From the NCBI RefSeq assembly GCF_000177195.2, contig NC_015953.1:6386001-6450000 (forward strand): a stretch of DNA of 64,000 nucleotides, in the 5' to 3' direction. The stretch comes from Streptomyces sp. SirexAA-E (GTDB lineage: Bacteria > Actinomycetota > Actinomycetes > Streptomycetales > Streptomycetaceae). Positions 43,329 through 52,116 of this stretch are shown here, piece after piece; positions within the stretch are counted from its first letter, which is position 1, and every line of letters starts with the position of its first letter. The position numbers and the translations under genes were made by a program. The notes beneath the pieces are model-generated. The model did no database searches. It saw only the letters and a list, made by a program, of their open reading frames with translations, and was not told where the DNA came from.

Positions 43329-44144
43329 TCAGCGCTCCTTGAGCGCCTGCTGGATCGTCCGCATGACCTCGTCGAGGGGCGCGTCGGTACGGGCCACGGC
43401 GACCAGCACCTCGCCCTCGGAGGCGACCGAGGCCGCCGGGGGCCTCGCCGGTTCGGCACCCGCCGTCCGGCCCGCGCCGATCCCCGAGCCGAAGGTGTCC
43501 CGCACGATCGCGAACGCGTGGTCGAGCTGGGCCTCCACGTCGCCCTGGCCGTCCGCCCGCAGCCACCGCCGCAGCACATGGTTGTGCGCCGTCACGACGG
43601 CGGACGCGGCGACCTCGGCCAGCAACGGGTCGTCGTTGCCCACCTGGTGGTCCCGCTCGTCGAAGTGGCCCAGCAGGTAGCGGGTGAACAGTCGCTCGTA
43701 GCGGGCCACCGAGGCGATCTCGGCCTCCCGGAGGGTGGGCACCTCACGGGTCAGCTTGTAGCGGGCCACGGAGACCGCCGGCTTCGCCGCGTACATCTTC
43801 ATGACTTCCTTGATGCCGCGGCACACCGTGTCGAGCGGGTGCTCGTGCGCCGGCGCGGCGTTCAGGACGGCCTCGGCCCGCACGAGCGTGTCGTCGTGGT
43901 CCGGGAAGATGGCCTCTTCCTTCGACCGGAAGTGGCGGAAGAACGTGCGCCGGGCGACCCCGGCCGCTCCCGCGATCTCGTCGACCGTCGTCGCCTCGTA
44001 CCCCTTGGTGGCGAACAGTTCCATGGCGGCGGCGGCCAGTTCGCGGCGCATCTTGAGCCGTTGGGCGGCTGCGCGGGTACCTGCGGCGCTCTCCGGGGCG
44101 TCGGCTGCGGCGGAGGAGCGGGGAGACTTGGCGGGTTGGGACAT
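43329..44144 (-). CDS. TetR family transcriptional regulator
   Basis: A 271-aa regulator with the HTH at about residues 50-75 (TTVDEIAGAAGVARRTFFRH) and a helical ligand-binding domain after it; about 30 polar N-terminal and 50 C-terminal residues extend beyond the core. It follows the 3-hydroxyacyl-CoA dehydrogenase gene on the same strand, 145 bp away, and lies between that gene and the ccr operon, so control of C4 acyl-CoA metabolism is a natural guess. ATG 44144 is the best start; a weak leader suggests leaderless translation. Confidence 0.85.
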   Translation of the reverse strand: MSQPAKSPRSSAAADAPESAAGTRAAAQRLKMRRELAAAAMELFATKGYEATTVDEIAGAAGVARRTFFRHFRSKEEAIFPDHDDTLVRAEAVLNAAPAHEHPLDTVCRGIKEVMKMYAAKPAVSVARYKLTREVPTLREAEIASVARYERLFTRYLLGHFDERDHQVGNDDPLLAEVAASAVVTAHNHVLRRWLRADGQGDVEAQLDHAFAIVRDTFGSGIGAGRTAGAEPARPPAASVASEGEVLVAVARTDAPLDEVMRTIQQALKER

Positions 44145-44289
44145 GGTGTGAACGTAGCCCATCGGCGCACGGGTGTGGGCCGATGGGGGCGGACCGCCCG
44201 AGGGCCCCAGCAGCCCGCCCCACCCGGCCCCCGGCCCCTCGGGGCCGGAGGCGGGCGCCGGGGCCCCCGCCCCGCCTGCCGCAGGCCGC

Positions 44290-46071
44290 TCAGCGGCGGG
44301 CATGTTCGCGGAAGCCGCGCCCCGTCTTGCGGCCGAGGCAGCCCGCGGCCACCAGGTGTTCGAGCAGCGGGGCCGGCGCCAGGCCCGGATCGCGGAACTC
44401 GCCGTGCAGGACCTTCTCGATCGCCAGTGAGACGTCGAGCCCGACGACGTCCAGAAGCTCGAAGGGCCCCATCGGGTAGCCGCCGCCGAGCTTCATGGCC
44501 GCGTCGATGTCGTCGAGGCTCGCGTAGTGCTCCTCGACCATCTTGACCGCGTTGTTCAGGTACGGGAAGAGCAGCGCGTTCACGATGAAACCGGCCCGGT
44601 CGCCGCAGTCCACCGGGTGCTTGCGCACCTTCGCGCAGACCTCGCGGACCGTGGCGTGCGCCTCGTTCGAGGTCAGCACCGTGCGGACCACCTCGACCAG
44701 CTTCATCGCCGGCGCCGGGTTGAAGAAGTGCATCCCGATGACGTCCTCGGGGCGCGAGGTCACCCGGGCCACGGCCACCACCGGCAGCGAGGAGGTGGTG
44801 GTGGCCAGCACCGCGCCCGGCTTGCAGACCTTGTCCAGCGTCCGGAAGAGCTCCCGCTTGATCTCCAGGTCCTCGGCGACCGCCTCCACCGCGAGGTCCA
44901 CGGCGGCGAAGGCGTCCGTCGAGGGCGCCGCTGTGATCCGGGCGAGCGTCTCGTCGCGTGCCCCGGCCGTCAGCCGCCCCTTGGCGACCGACCGCTCCAG
45001 CGACGTGGCGATCCGCGCCTTGGCGGTGTCCGCCTTCTCCTGGCCGCGGGCGGCGAGGACCACGGCGTACCCGGCCTTCGCGAAGACCTCGGCGATGCCC
45101 GAGGCCATCGTCCCGGAGCCGGCGACGCCCACCGAGGACACCGGCCGCCCGGCGACCGTGTCCGCGCCCGCCGTAGGCGTCAGGGCGTCCGGCACCGTGT
45201 CCTGGCCGCCCGGGGCGTCGTACGTGTAGAAGCCGCGGCCTGCCTTCCGGCCGGTCAGGCCCGCCTCGCTGAGCTGCCTGAGTACCGGCGCGGGGGCGTG
45301 CAGCCGGTCGTGCGAGGAGGTGTACATGGCTTCCAGGACCGTCCTCGCGGTGTCGATGCCGATCAGGTCCAGCAGGGCGAGCGGGCCCATCGGCAGCCCG
45401 CAGCCGAGCCGCATCGCGGCGTCGATGTCCTCGCGCGAGGCGTAGTTCGACTCGTACATGGCGGCGGCCTGGTTCAGATAGCCGAAGAGCAGCCCGTCCG
45501 CGACGAAGCCCGGCCGGTCGCCGACCGCGACCGGCTCCTTGCCCAGCTCGCGGGCGAGCCGCGTCACGCTCGCGACGGCCGGCGGTGCGGTGAGGACCGA
45601 GGAGACCACCTCGACCAGCTTCATCGCCGGGGCCGGGTTGAAGAAGTGCAGGCCCAGCACCCGCTCGGGGTGCTGCGACTCGGCCGCGAGCCGGGTCACG
45701 GACAGGGCGTTGGTGCCCGTCGCCAGGATCGTGGTGGGGGAGACGATCGCGTCCAGCTCCCGGAAGACCTGCTGCTTGATCTCGTACGTCTCCGGCACGA
45801 CCTCGATGACCAGCTCGGCGTCGGCGGCGGCCTGCGGATCGCCGAACGTGCGGAAGCGGGCGAGGACGTCCCGTCGCTCCTGCTCGGTGATCCGCTCGCG
45901 CCGCACGGCGCGCGCGGTGGAGGCCTCCAGGGAGGCGACGGCCTGCCGGGCGGCGGCCTCGCTGATGTCGATGCCGATGACCTCGCGGCCCGCACGGGTC
46001 AGGACCTCGGCGATGCCGGTTCCCATGGTGCCGAGGCCGACGACGGCGATGGTGCTGAGCGGGGTGTCCAT
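44290..46071 (-). CDS. Tandem-fusion 3-hydroxyacyl-CoA (3-hydroxybutyryl-CoA) dehydrogenase
   Basis: A 593-aa protein made of two complete 3-hydroxyacyl-CoA dehydrogenase units. Unit 1 (about residues 1-285) has the NAD loop VVGLGTMGTGIAEV and GLHFFNPAPAMKLVEVV; unit 2 (about 310-590) has VAGSGTMASGIAEVF, where the last Gly of GxGxxG is Ala, and GMHFFNPAPAMKLVEVV. Both keep the catalytic His and Glu regions and end with GRKAGRGF or GRKTGRGF. It would interconvert acetoacetyl-CoA and 3-hydroxybutyryl-CoA and thus feed crotonyl-CoA to Ccr. ATG 46071 has CTGGAG 7 bp upstream. A near-palindromic acyl-CoA-regulator-like site lies in its promoter region (46326-46340). Confidence 0.92.
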   Translation of the reverse strand: MDTPLSTIAVVGLGTMGTGIAEVLTRAGREVIGIDISEAAARQAVASLEASTARAVRRERITEQERRDVLARFRTFGDPQAAADAELVIEVVPETYEIKQQVFRELDAIVSPTTILATGTNALSVTRLAAESQHPERVLGLHFFNPAPAMKLVEVVSSVLTAPPAVASVTRLARELGKEPVAVGDRPGFVADGLLFGYLNQAAAMYESNYASREDIDAAMRLGCGLPMGPLALLDLIGIDTARTVLEAMYTSSHDRLHAPAPVLRQLSEAGLTGRKAGRGFYTYDAPGGQDTVPDALTPTAGADTVAGRPVSSVGVAGSGTMASGIAEVFAKAGYAVVLAARGQEKADTAKARIATSLERSVAKGRLTAGARDETLARITAAPSTDAFAAVDLAVEAVAEDLEIKRELFRTLDKVCKPGAVLATTTSSLPVVAVARVTSRPEDVIGMHFFNPAPAMKLVEVVRTVLTSNEAHATVREVCAKVRKHPVDCGDRAGFIVNALLFPYLNNAVKMVEEHYASLDDIDAAMKLGGGYPMGPFELLDVVGLDVSLAIEKVLHGEFRDPGLAPAPLLEHLVAAGCLGRKTGRGFREHARR

Positions 46072-46406
46072 CACGGGACTCCAGGGTGAGTGACGACTGT
46101 GAGGGGCACGACGGCAGACGGCGCGGATGAACCGGCGCGCGGCGTGCGGGAGGTGCGTGTCGTGGTGCACGGGCCACGGGCGTGCGGGGCACACCCGGAC
46201 CGGGAAGGGGCGACGGACTCTGTCCCGGAGCCGTCTGCACAGAACTGCCGAACCGACAAGCGCTCCGGGTGGCTGCGTCACCAGGCCACCGGAGCCGACG
46301 GGGGTTGTTTCCCGCTCACATGAGATTAACCGGCGGGTAACGAGCGCGCCAGCCCTGAACGGTTGTGCGCTGGCCCACACTTCGGTCCGCAAGGACTGGT
46401 GGTCGG
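46072..46406. other. Divergent intergenic region
   Basis: Holds the dehydrogenase leader (46072-46320) and the palindrome at 46326-46340. I find no gene in it. Confidence 0.45.
46326..46340. promoter_or_regulatory. Candidate acyl-CoA-responsive TetR operator
   Basis: TTAACCGGCGGGTAA is a 15-bp palindrome with one mismatched pair. It lies in the divergent region upstream of the 3-hydroxyacyl-CoA dehydrogenase gene. TTAC...GTAA-shaped sites are used by FadR/KstR-like TetR proteins of actinobacteria. Confidence 0.4.
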
Positions 46407-46419
46407 TAGACAGTGTCTA
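46407..46419 (+). promoter_or_regulatory. Autoregulatory TetR operator at the start codon
   Basis: TAGACAGTGTCTA is a perfect 13-bp palindrome whose last base is the A of the ATG at 46419. TAGAC/GTCTA sites are typical of TetR repressors paired with MFS exporters; TAGACA may also serve as the -10 of a leaderless transcript. Confidence 0.65.
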
Positions 46420-47006
46420 TGGCACAGGGAGACGCGGGACTGGAAGCGCGGTTGGTGGCGGCAGGGGTCCAACTCGTCGCGGAGCGCGGGGCGCAGGCAC
46501 TCTCCCTCCGCGAGATCGCCCGCGCCGCGGGGGTGTCGCACGGCGCACCCCGCCGTTACTTCCCCACTCATCTCTCCCTGCTCTCCGCCGTCGCGCGCAC
46601 CGGTTTCGCCGACCTCGGTGCCCGGGCCTCCGCCGCGCTGGGGGAGGGGGAGGGGGAGCCGGGGCCGCGCGACCGGATCGAGCGGCTGTGCCGCGTCTAT
46701 CTGGACTTCGCGCGGACGGAGGGCGGCATGTTCGAGCTGATGTTCCGCCACGACCTGCTGGAGAGCGGCCATCCGGGACTCCGGGAGACGAGCCTGCCCC
46801 TCTTCGGCCGGCTGGTGGACGCCGTCGCCCGCGTCCGCCCGCGCCCCGCCGATGCCCGGGTCGCCGCGGGTGTGCTCTGGGCGGGACTGCACGGCATCGC
46901 CCAGCTGTGGTGCTGGGGAAGCCTCCCGCTCGCGACCGGCGCCGACGACGTCGAACCGCTGCTGCGTGCGCTGCTCGACGCCCATCTCGGCCCGGACGCC
47001 GGATGA
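46419..47006 (+). CDS. TetR family regulator of the adjacent MFS exporter
   Basis: A 195-aa repressor. The HTH is LREIARAAGVSHGAPRRYF (about residues 31-49), followed by the TetR C-terminal domain. I start at ATG 46419, directly after the palindrome, rather than GTG 46413 inside it, because leaderless starts just past the operator are common here. The ATG of the MFS gene overlaps this stop (ATGA at 47003), so regulator and exporter form one unit, and the operator should make the system autorepressed and drug-inducible. Confidence 0.88.
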   Translation: MAQGDAGLEARLVAAGVQLVAERGAQALSLREIARAAGVSHGAPRRYFPTHLSLLSAVARTGFADLGARASAALGEGEGEPGPRDRIERLCRVYLDFARTEGGMFELMFRHDLLESGHPGLRETSLPLFGRLVDAVARVRPRPADARVAAGVLWAGLHGIAQLWCWGSLPLATGADDVEPLLRALLDAHLGPDAG

Positions 47007-48444
47007 GCGCGGCCCACCGGCGGATCACCCTGACCGGCAGTGTCATCGGGGCGGCGGTCGTGGCCCTGGACGGGACGGTGCTGACCGTGGTCCAGCCCAC
47101 CCTGCAGAAGGACCTCCACGCCTCCTTCGCGCAGGTCCGGTGGACCAGCACCGGCTATCTGATCGCGGTGGCCGGCCTGCTCGTCCTCGCCGGACGCCTC
47201 GGCGACCGGTACGGACACCGGCGGCTGTTCGCCGTCGGGATGCTGGGCTTCGGCGCGACCTCCGCGGGCATCGGACTGGCCTCGGGGATCGGCACGGTGA
47301 TCGTCCTGCGCGTCGCCCAGGGGGCGTTCGGCGCGCTCCTGCAACCGGCCACCCTCGGCATGCTGCGAGCGGCCTTTCCCCCCGACCGGCTGGGGATGCC
47401 CATCGCGCTGCGGACCAGCGCCATCGGCCTGGCGGCCGCGACGGGACCGCTTCTCGGCGGAGCCCTGGCCGTCCACCAGGGATGGCGGGCGGCCTTCTTC
47501 CTCAACGTTCCGCCGGCGCTGCTGATCGGCCTGCTCGTCCTCGCCGTACGCGAACCGGCCCCGCAGGTCGCGGCGCCGGCCGGGCAGCGGCCGCCCGCAC
47601 GCTCGACCTGCCGGGAGCGGGACTCCTCGCGTGCACCGTGGGCGGCCTGGTGTACTCCCTCGCGGGCGTCTCCGGGGATGGTGGGGCAGGGTCCTCTGCC
47701 ACCGGGCTCGCGGTTGCCGCGGTGACCGGTCTCCTGTTCGCCGGGCGCCAACGGAGCGCGCGGGACCCGCTCGTGCCTCCGGGCGTGCTCGCCTCGCCTG
47801 CCGTCGTCCCGGGACTCGGCGTCCTGGTGGCCGCCTCGGCGGCGCTGTACGGCAGTCTGTTCACCGGCGTCTACCACCTCCAGGACGTCCTCGGCCTCGA
47901 CCCGCTGCACTGCGCGCTGGTGGCCCTGCCGGGGCCGGTGGCCATGGTGCTGGCCGCGCCCCTCTCCGTCCTCCCGGCGCGCCGGTACGGGCCGCGCCGC
48001 ACCGTCGTGGGCGCGATGCTCCTGCTCGCCCTGGGTGATCTCCTGCTGTCCCGCCTCGGCGCGGAGTCCGGGACGACGCCGATCTGTAACGCGTTCCTCA
48101 TGGTGGGCGCGGGTTTCGGAACCGTGATGGTGGTCGCCACGGATGTCGTCGTACGCCAGGCGCCGGAGCGGCACGCCGGGGTCGTGGGAGGGCTCCAGCA
48201 GACCGCCATGAACATCGGGCCGGCCCTGGGCGTGGCCGCCGCCACCGCGCTGCTGACCGTGAGTACGCCCGGCGCCACCGCCTCCGCCGCCACCTCCGGA
48301 TCGCGGGAGGCGCTGATCCACGCCGTCCCGCCCACCCTGTCGGTACTGGCGGCCGTCGCCGTCGCGGGCGCGCTGTCGGCCCGGGGACTGCCGGGTCACG
48401 CCCCGGTGACACCACGGGGGCGCACGGTGCGTGTCCGACGCTAA
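47003..48444 (+). pseudogene. MFS drug exporter (DHA2/EmrB type), frameshifted
   Basis: A 14-segment exporter gene split by a frameshift. The first part, in the frame of ATG 47003, reads good MFS sequence (VVALDGTVLTVVQPTLQK, GRLGDRYGHRRLF, GALLQPATLG) to about 47565. The sense then moves to the next-lower frame, from about 47590 (ARTLDLPGAGLLACTVGGLV), and continues to TGA 48444 with membrane segments and ALGVAAATALL. One lost base (or two gained) within 47565-47600, a GC-rich run (GCCGGGCAGCGGCCGCCCG), explains it. Unrepaired, translation of the first frame stops near 47725 and gives only about six segments. A sequencing error is possible. Confidence 0.8.
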
Positions 48445-48454
48445 ACTGAGCGTC

Positions 48455-49081
48455 ATGGACGAGGAGTTGCGCTCGCTGACGGACCGGCTCCGGGGAGAGG
48501 CGGGGCAGTCTCCTCTCTTCGCCCGGCTGCTCGCCACCGAGGACGACGAGGAACTGGCCGCCGTCCTCACCGAAGGCGAACGCCCGCTGTGGGCCCGCGA
48601 GACCGCCGCGTTCCGGCTCGGCTGCCGGGGCGACCGCCGGGCCTTCGAGGCGCTGGTCCTCCTGCTCAACCACCGCGACCCGGAGCGCTGCGTCTCGGCC
48701 GCCCACGCCCTGCTGCTGCTAGCGGACCCCCGGACGCCCCGGGCCGCCGCCGCACTCGCCACCAACACCCTGCGCACCGCCTACGCCCTGCACCCGGTAC
48801 GCCTGCTGACCGCGCTGCGCGCCCCGGAGTCGGTACCCGCCCTGGTCGCCACCCTGGACCGGCTGCTGTCTCCCGCCGAGCCGCACTGGCGCGTCGCGCT
48901 GGCCTGCGTGGAAGGGCTGGGCGCCCTCGGCGACGACCGCGCCCGCCCGGTCCTGGAGGCGGCGCTGCCGCACCCCCGGCTGGGAGCGGCGGCGGAGGAG
49001 GCGCTCAGGCGGTTGCCGGGACGCTCAACGAGCGCGGGTACCGGGCCTTCGGTACCGGTGTGCCGTTCGCGCCCGCCGTGA
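48455..49081 (+). CDS. HEAT-repeat protein
   Basis: A 208-aa soluble protein of alpha-helical HEAT/PBS-lyase-like repeats (for example ALVLLLNHRDPERCVSAAHA and ALACVEGLGALGDDRARPVL). Such proteins usually act as scaffolds; there are no catalytic motifs. ATG 48455 lies seven bases after TAAACT, a good -10 box, so the message is probably leaderless; a GTG at 48431 is the alternative. It follows the broken exporter by 10 bp but appears to have its own promoter. Confidence 0.75.
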   Translation: MDEELRSLTDRLRGEAGQSPLFARLLATEDDEELAAVLTEGERPLWARETAAFRLGCRGDRRAFEALVLLLNHRDPERCVSAAHALLLLADPRTPRAAAALATNTLRTAYALHPVRLLTALRAPESVPALVATLDRLLSPAEPHWRVALACVEGLGALGDDRARPVLEAALPHPRLGAAAEEALRRLPGRSTSAGTGPSVPVCRSRPP

Positions 49082-49110
49082 GGTCTCGCAGTTCTGGAGT
49101 GTCGATGTCA

Positions 49111-49179
49111 CACGCCAGGGGCGTACGCGGGCGTGGGCCGCGTGCTCGTGCGGCCGTCCTCGCGCACGCCCCTGGCGTG
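49111..49179. terminator. Nested double-hairpin terminator
   Basis: CACGCCAGGGGCGTACGCG (49111-49129) pairs with 49161-49179 over 19 bp with one mismatch, and an inner hairpin (GGCCGC/GCGGCC, 49136-49155) fills the loop. It separates the convergent HEAT-repeat and peptidase genes. Confidence 0.7.
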
Positions 49180-49201
49180 AACCCGTACGGGGATGCGGGC
49201 G

Positions 49202-50785
49202 TCAGCCCCGGAAGCCGAGCAGGCTGTGCAGGGTGCTGCCCTTCTGGCCCGTAGCGGCCTTCGCCTTCGCGGTCGCCGCCGCCTCCGGCTCGGGGAGCGC
49301 GTCGCAGACCGCGTCGGCGCCGCTGCCGCCGGAGCGGGGCAGGGTGCCGTCGGTGAGGTAGGCGATCAGGTGCGCGTCGAGGCAGTCGTTGCCGCTCAGG
49401 CTGATGCCGTGGTTGCCGCCGCCCTCCTCGACGACCAGGCGCGAGCCCTTGAGCTTGCGGTGCATGCTCAGGCCGCCCTCGTACGGGGTCGCCGCGTCGT
49501 CGGTGGCCTGGAAGAGGAGCGCCGGCGGGATCTCGCGGTTGGTGACCCGCACCGGCCGCAGCGGTGCGACGGGCCAGGTGGCGCAGGGCGCGTTGTACCA
49601 GGTGTTGTTCCAGGACATGAACGGCGCCTTGCGGTGCGCCTGCCAGGTGTCGTTGCGCCAGGTGGTCCAGGACTTCGGCCAGCCCGTGTCGCGGCACTGG
49701 ACGGCCGTGTAGACGGAGTAGCCGTTGTCCCCGCTCGCGTCGACCGCCGCGAAGTCGTCGTACGCCGTGGCCAGCGCGTCCTCGTCCTTGTCGTTCACGT
49801 ACGCGGCGAACGCCTCGGCCAGTTGCGGCCAGTAGCCGTTGTAGTAGCCGCCGGGCAGGAAGGTGTCCTCCAGCTCGCTCGGGCCGACCTTGCCCGCCGC
49901 GGGGTGCTTCTTCACCGCGGCCCGCATCCGGTACCAGGCGGCTTCGACCTTCGCCGGGTCGGTGCCGAGCCGGTAGGTGGCGTCGTTCTTCGCCACCCAG
50001 GCGGCGAACGCCTTGTGACGGGCGTCGAAGGCGTAGTCCTGGCCGAGGTTGTCCTCGTACCAGACGCCGTCCGGGTCGACGATCGAGTCGAGCACCAGGC
50101 GCCGCACGCGCTCCGGGAACAGCTTGGCGTAGACGGCGCCCAGGTAGGTGCCGTAGGAGTAGCCGAAGTAGTTGATCTGCCGTGCGCCGAGGGCCCGGCG
50201 GATCACGTCCAGGTCCTTCGCGGTGCTGACCGTGTCCATGAACGGCAGCAGGTCCCCGTGCTTCTCGCCGCACGCGTCGGCGAAGGACGCGGCGCGTTCC
50301 CGGTTGGTCCGCTCGTCCCGCGGGGAGCCGGGCACGGTGTCGGGGCGTACCGGGTCGAAGTGCTTCGGTACGCAGTCCAGCGCCGGGCTGCTCCTGCCGA
50401 CCCCGCGCGGGTCGAAGCCGATCACGTCGTACTGGGCGGCGAGCTTCGCCGGCAGCGAGGACGCCACGAAGCCGGCCATCGAGAGCCCGCTGCCGCCGGG
50501 GCCGCCGGGGTTGACCAGCAGCGGACCCTGCGAGGTCTTCGCCGTGTGCGGGATCCGGGCGAGGGCGAGCGTGACCTGCCGTCCTGACGGCCTGTCATGG
50601 TCCAGTGGGGCGCGAACGGTTGCGCACTGCTGGGTCGGATACGCCTTCGTCCCGCAAGCGGTCCACTTCAGCGGCGCGGCGGCCCCAGGGGCCCCGGGCG
50701 CGGTGGACGCGGCGGACGGAACCGCGGTGACCAGCCCGGCGACCGTGGCGCCGACTGCGACCAGAATGCCTGCACGTTTCGTCAT
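49202..50785 (-). CDS. Secreted alpha/beta hydrolase, tripeptidyl aminopeptidase (Tap/SlpD) family
   Basis: A 527-aa exported protease-like hydrolase. A signal peptide ends near AAS (about residue 27). The fold has the N-terminal KWTACGTKAYPTQQCATV, oxyanion loop PGGPGGSG (about 96-103), nucleophile Ser in YFGYSYGTYLG (about 202-212), Asp in FQATDDAATP and His in GGGNHG. Family members release tripeptides from protein N-termini outside the cell. ATG 50785 has GGGAGG 6 bp upstream. Confidence 0.9.
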   Translation of the reverse strand: MTKRAGILVAVGATVAGLVTAVPSAASTAPGAPGAAAPLKWTACGTKAYPTQQCATVRAPLDHDRPSGRQVTLALARIPHTAKTSQGPLLVNPGGPGGSGLSMAGFVASSLPAKLAAQYDVIGFDPRGVGRSSPALDCVPKHFDPVRPDTVPGSPRDERTNRERAASFADACGEKHGDLLPFMDTVSTAKDLDVIRRALGARQINYFGYSYGTYLGAVYAKLFPERVRRLVLDSIVDPDGVWYEDNLGQDYAFDARHKAFAAWVAKNDATYRLGTDPAKVEAAWYRMRAAVKKHPAAGKVGPSELEDTFLPGGYYNGYWPQLAEAFAAYVNDKDEDALATAYDDFAAVDASGDNGYSVYTAVQCRDTGWPKSWTTWRNDTWQAHRKAPFMSWNNTWYNAPCATWPVAPLRPVRVTNREIPPALLFQATDDAATPYEGGLSMHRKLKGSRLVVEEGGGNHGISLSGNDCLDAHLIAYLTDGTLPRSGGSGADAVCDALPEPEAAATAKAKAATGQKGSTLHSLLGFRG

Positions 50786-50882
50786 ACGGCCTCCCGTGGT
50801 GGGGAATCGAGGCTGTGAGGGGCACAGCCACGGCCGCATGCTCCCCGAATCCGGGCGCGGAAGGACAGATTCCGGCAAGAGT

Positions 50883-50897
50883 TGACCCGTTTGGTCA
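50883..50897. promoter_or_regulatory. Candidate palindromic site
   Basis: TGACC-CGTTT-GGTCA lies about 100 bp upstream of the peptidase start and just past the radical SAM stop. It is operator-like, but no regulator is adjacent. Confidence 0.3.
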
Positions 50898-50913
50898 GCG
50901 AGCGGTGGTGCGG

Positions 50914-51969
50914 TCAGAGCAGGGTCAGCTGGGTGGGTCCGGAGTCCTCCGGCAGCGGTGCGGGTACGGGAGCGTCGGGCGTCTCGGGTGCGGCGAGGCG
51001 GCGGGAACCACCCCGGCGGGCGGGACCGATGCCGTACTCGGCCGCCAGCTCGTGCACCCGGCGGGTGATGCGCCGCTGGTACCAGGTCGGCGCGTACGCC
51101 CCGTCCGCGTACAGCCGTTCGTAGCGCCGCACCAGATGCGGGTGGTGCTCGCCGAGCCACGCCATGAACCACTCCCGGGCGCCCGGCCGCAGATGCAGGA
51201 CGAGCGGGGTCACCGAGTGCGCGCCGGCCTCGGCGATGGCGCGGACCGTGTCGCGCAGCTGGTCGGGACGGTCGCCGAGGAACGGGATGACCGGTGCCAT
51301 CAGCACCCCGCAGCCGATGCCGTGACCGGCCAGGGTGCGAACGACGTCGAGGCGGCGCTCGGGGGAGGGGGTGCCCGGTTCGACCGTGCGCCACAGCTCG
51401 CGGTCGGTGAAGCCGACCGAGACGGAGATCCCGACCTCGGTGACCTCCGCGGCCTGTTTCAGCAGCTCCAGGTCGCGCAGGATCAGCGTCCCTTTCGTCA
51501 GGATCGAGAAGGGGTTGGCGTGGTCGCGCAGGGCGGCGATGATCCCGGGCATCAGCCGGTAGCGCCCCTCGGCCCGCTGGTAGCAGTCGACGTTCGTGCC
51601 CATCGCGATGTGCGCGCCGTGCCACTGCGGGGAGGCGAGATGGCGGGCGAGCAGCTCGCCCGCGTTGATCTTCACGACGATCTGGGAGTCGAAGCCGAGG
51701 CCGGTGTCCAGATCCAGGTAGCTGTGGGTCTTGCGGGCGAAGCAGTACACGCAGGCGTGGGTGCAGCCCCGGTACGGGTTCACCGTCCATTCGAACGGCA
51801 TCCGGGACGCCCCGGGCACCCGGTTCACGATCGAACGGGCACGGATCTCGTGGAAGGTGATGCCGCGGAATTCCGGGGTGTCGAACGTACGGGTCGTCAC
51901 CGCGTCCGCGGCGAACAGGGCGCCGTTCCCTGATTTCGTGGTGTTATCGGCCAGATTGTCCCAGCGCAT
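50914..51969 (-). CDS. Radical SAM protein (Rv2578c-like)
   Basis: A 351-aa radical S-adenosylmethionine enzyme. The 4Fe-4S motif is RGCTHACVYCFAR (CxxxCxYC, about residues 68-80), followed by a radical SAM half-barrel (MGTNVDCYQRAEGRYRLM; LILRDLELLKQAAE). The reaction is unknown. I chose ATG 51969 because AGGAGG sits 5 bp upstream; the GTG six bases earlier lies inside the ribosome site. A perfect SOS box at 52003-52014 precedes it, so it is probably induced by DNA damage through LexA, which suggests a repair-related role. Confidence 0.88.
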   Translation of the reverse strand: MRWDNLADNTTKSGNGALFAADAVTTRTFDTPEFRGITFHEIRARSIVNRVPGASRMPFEWTVNPYRGCTHACVYCFARKTHSYLDLDTGLGFDSQIVVKINAGELLARHLASPQWHGAHIAMGTNVDCYQRAEGRYRLMPGIIAALRDHANPFSILTKGTLILRDLELLKQAAEVTEVGISVSVGFTDRELWRTVEPGTPSPERRLDVVRTLAGHGIGCGVLMAPVIPFLGDRPDQLRDTVRAIAEAGAHSVTPLVLHLRPGAREWFMAWLGEHHPHLVRRYERLYADGAYAPTWYQRRITRRVHELAAEYGIGPARRGGSRRLAAPETPDAPVPAPLPEDSGPTQLTLL

Positions 51970-52002
51970 GGACACCTCCTAGGTGGTACTGGGCAGAGAA
52001 TA

Positions 52003-52014
52003 GAACACTTGTTC
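52003..52014. promoter_or_regulatory. LexA (SOS) box
   Basis: GAACACTTGTTC matches the actinobacterial SOS consensus GAAC-N4-GTTC exactly, 34 bp upstream of the radical SAM start and overlapping a TTCTAT -10-like element on the minus strand. Confidence 0.7.
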
Positions 52015-52116
52015 CCTTGATCGTGCGCACCCATGTCCGGGGCCCGATTTTGAGGGCCGCACCGAAGGTGGTTGGCTCGGCACCGTCCCGTACAACCGAG
52101 TGCTGGAGGAGAAGGC

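Noticed and set aside
47565..47600. Programmed ribosomal frameshift in the MFS exporter
   Set aside because: No slippery heptamer or downstream pseudoknot is evident and the family is normally read in one frame; a lost base or sequence error is simpler.
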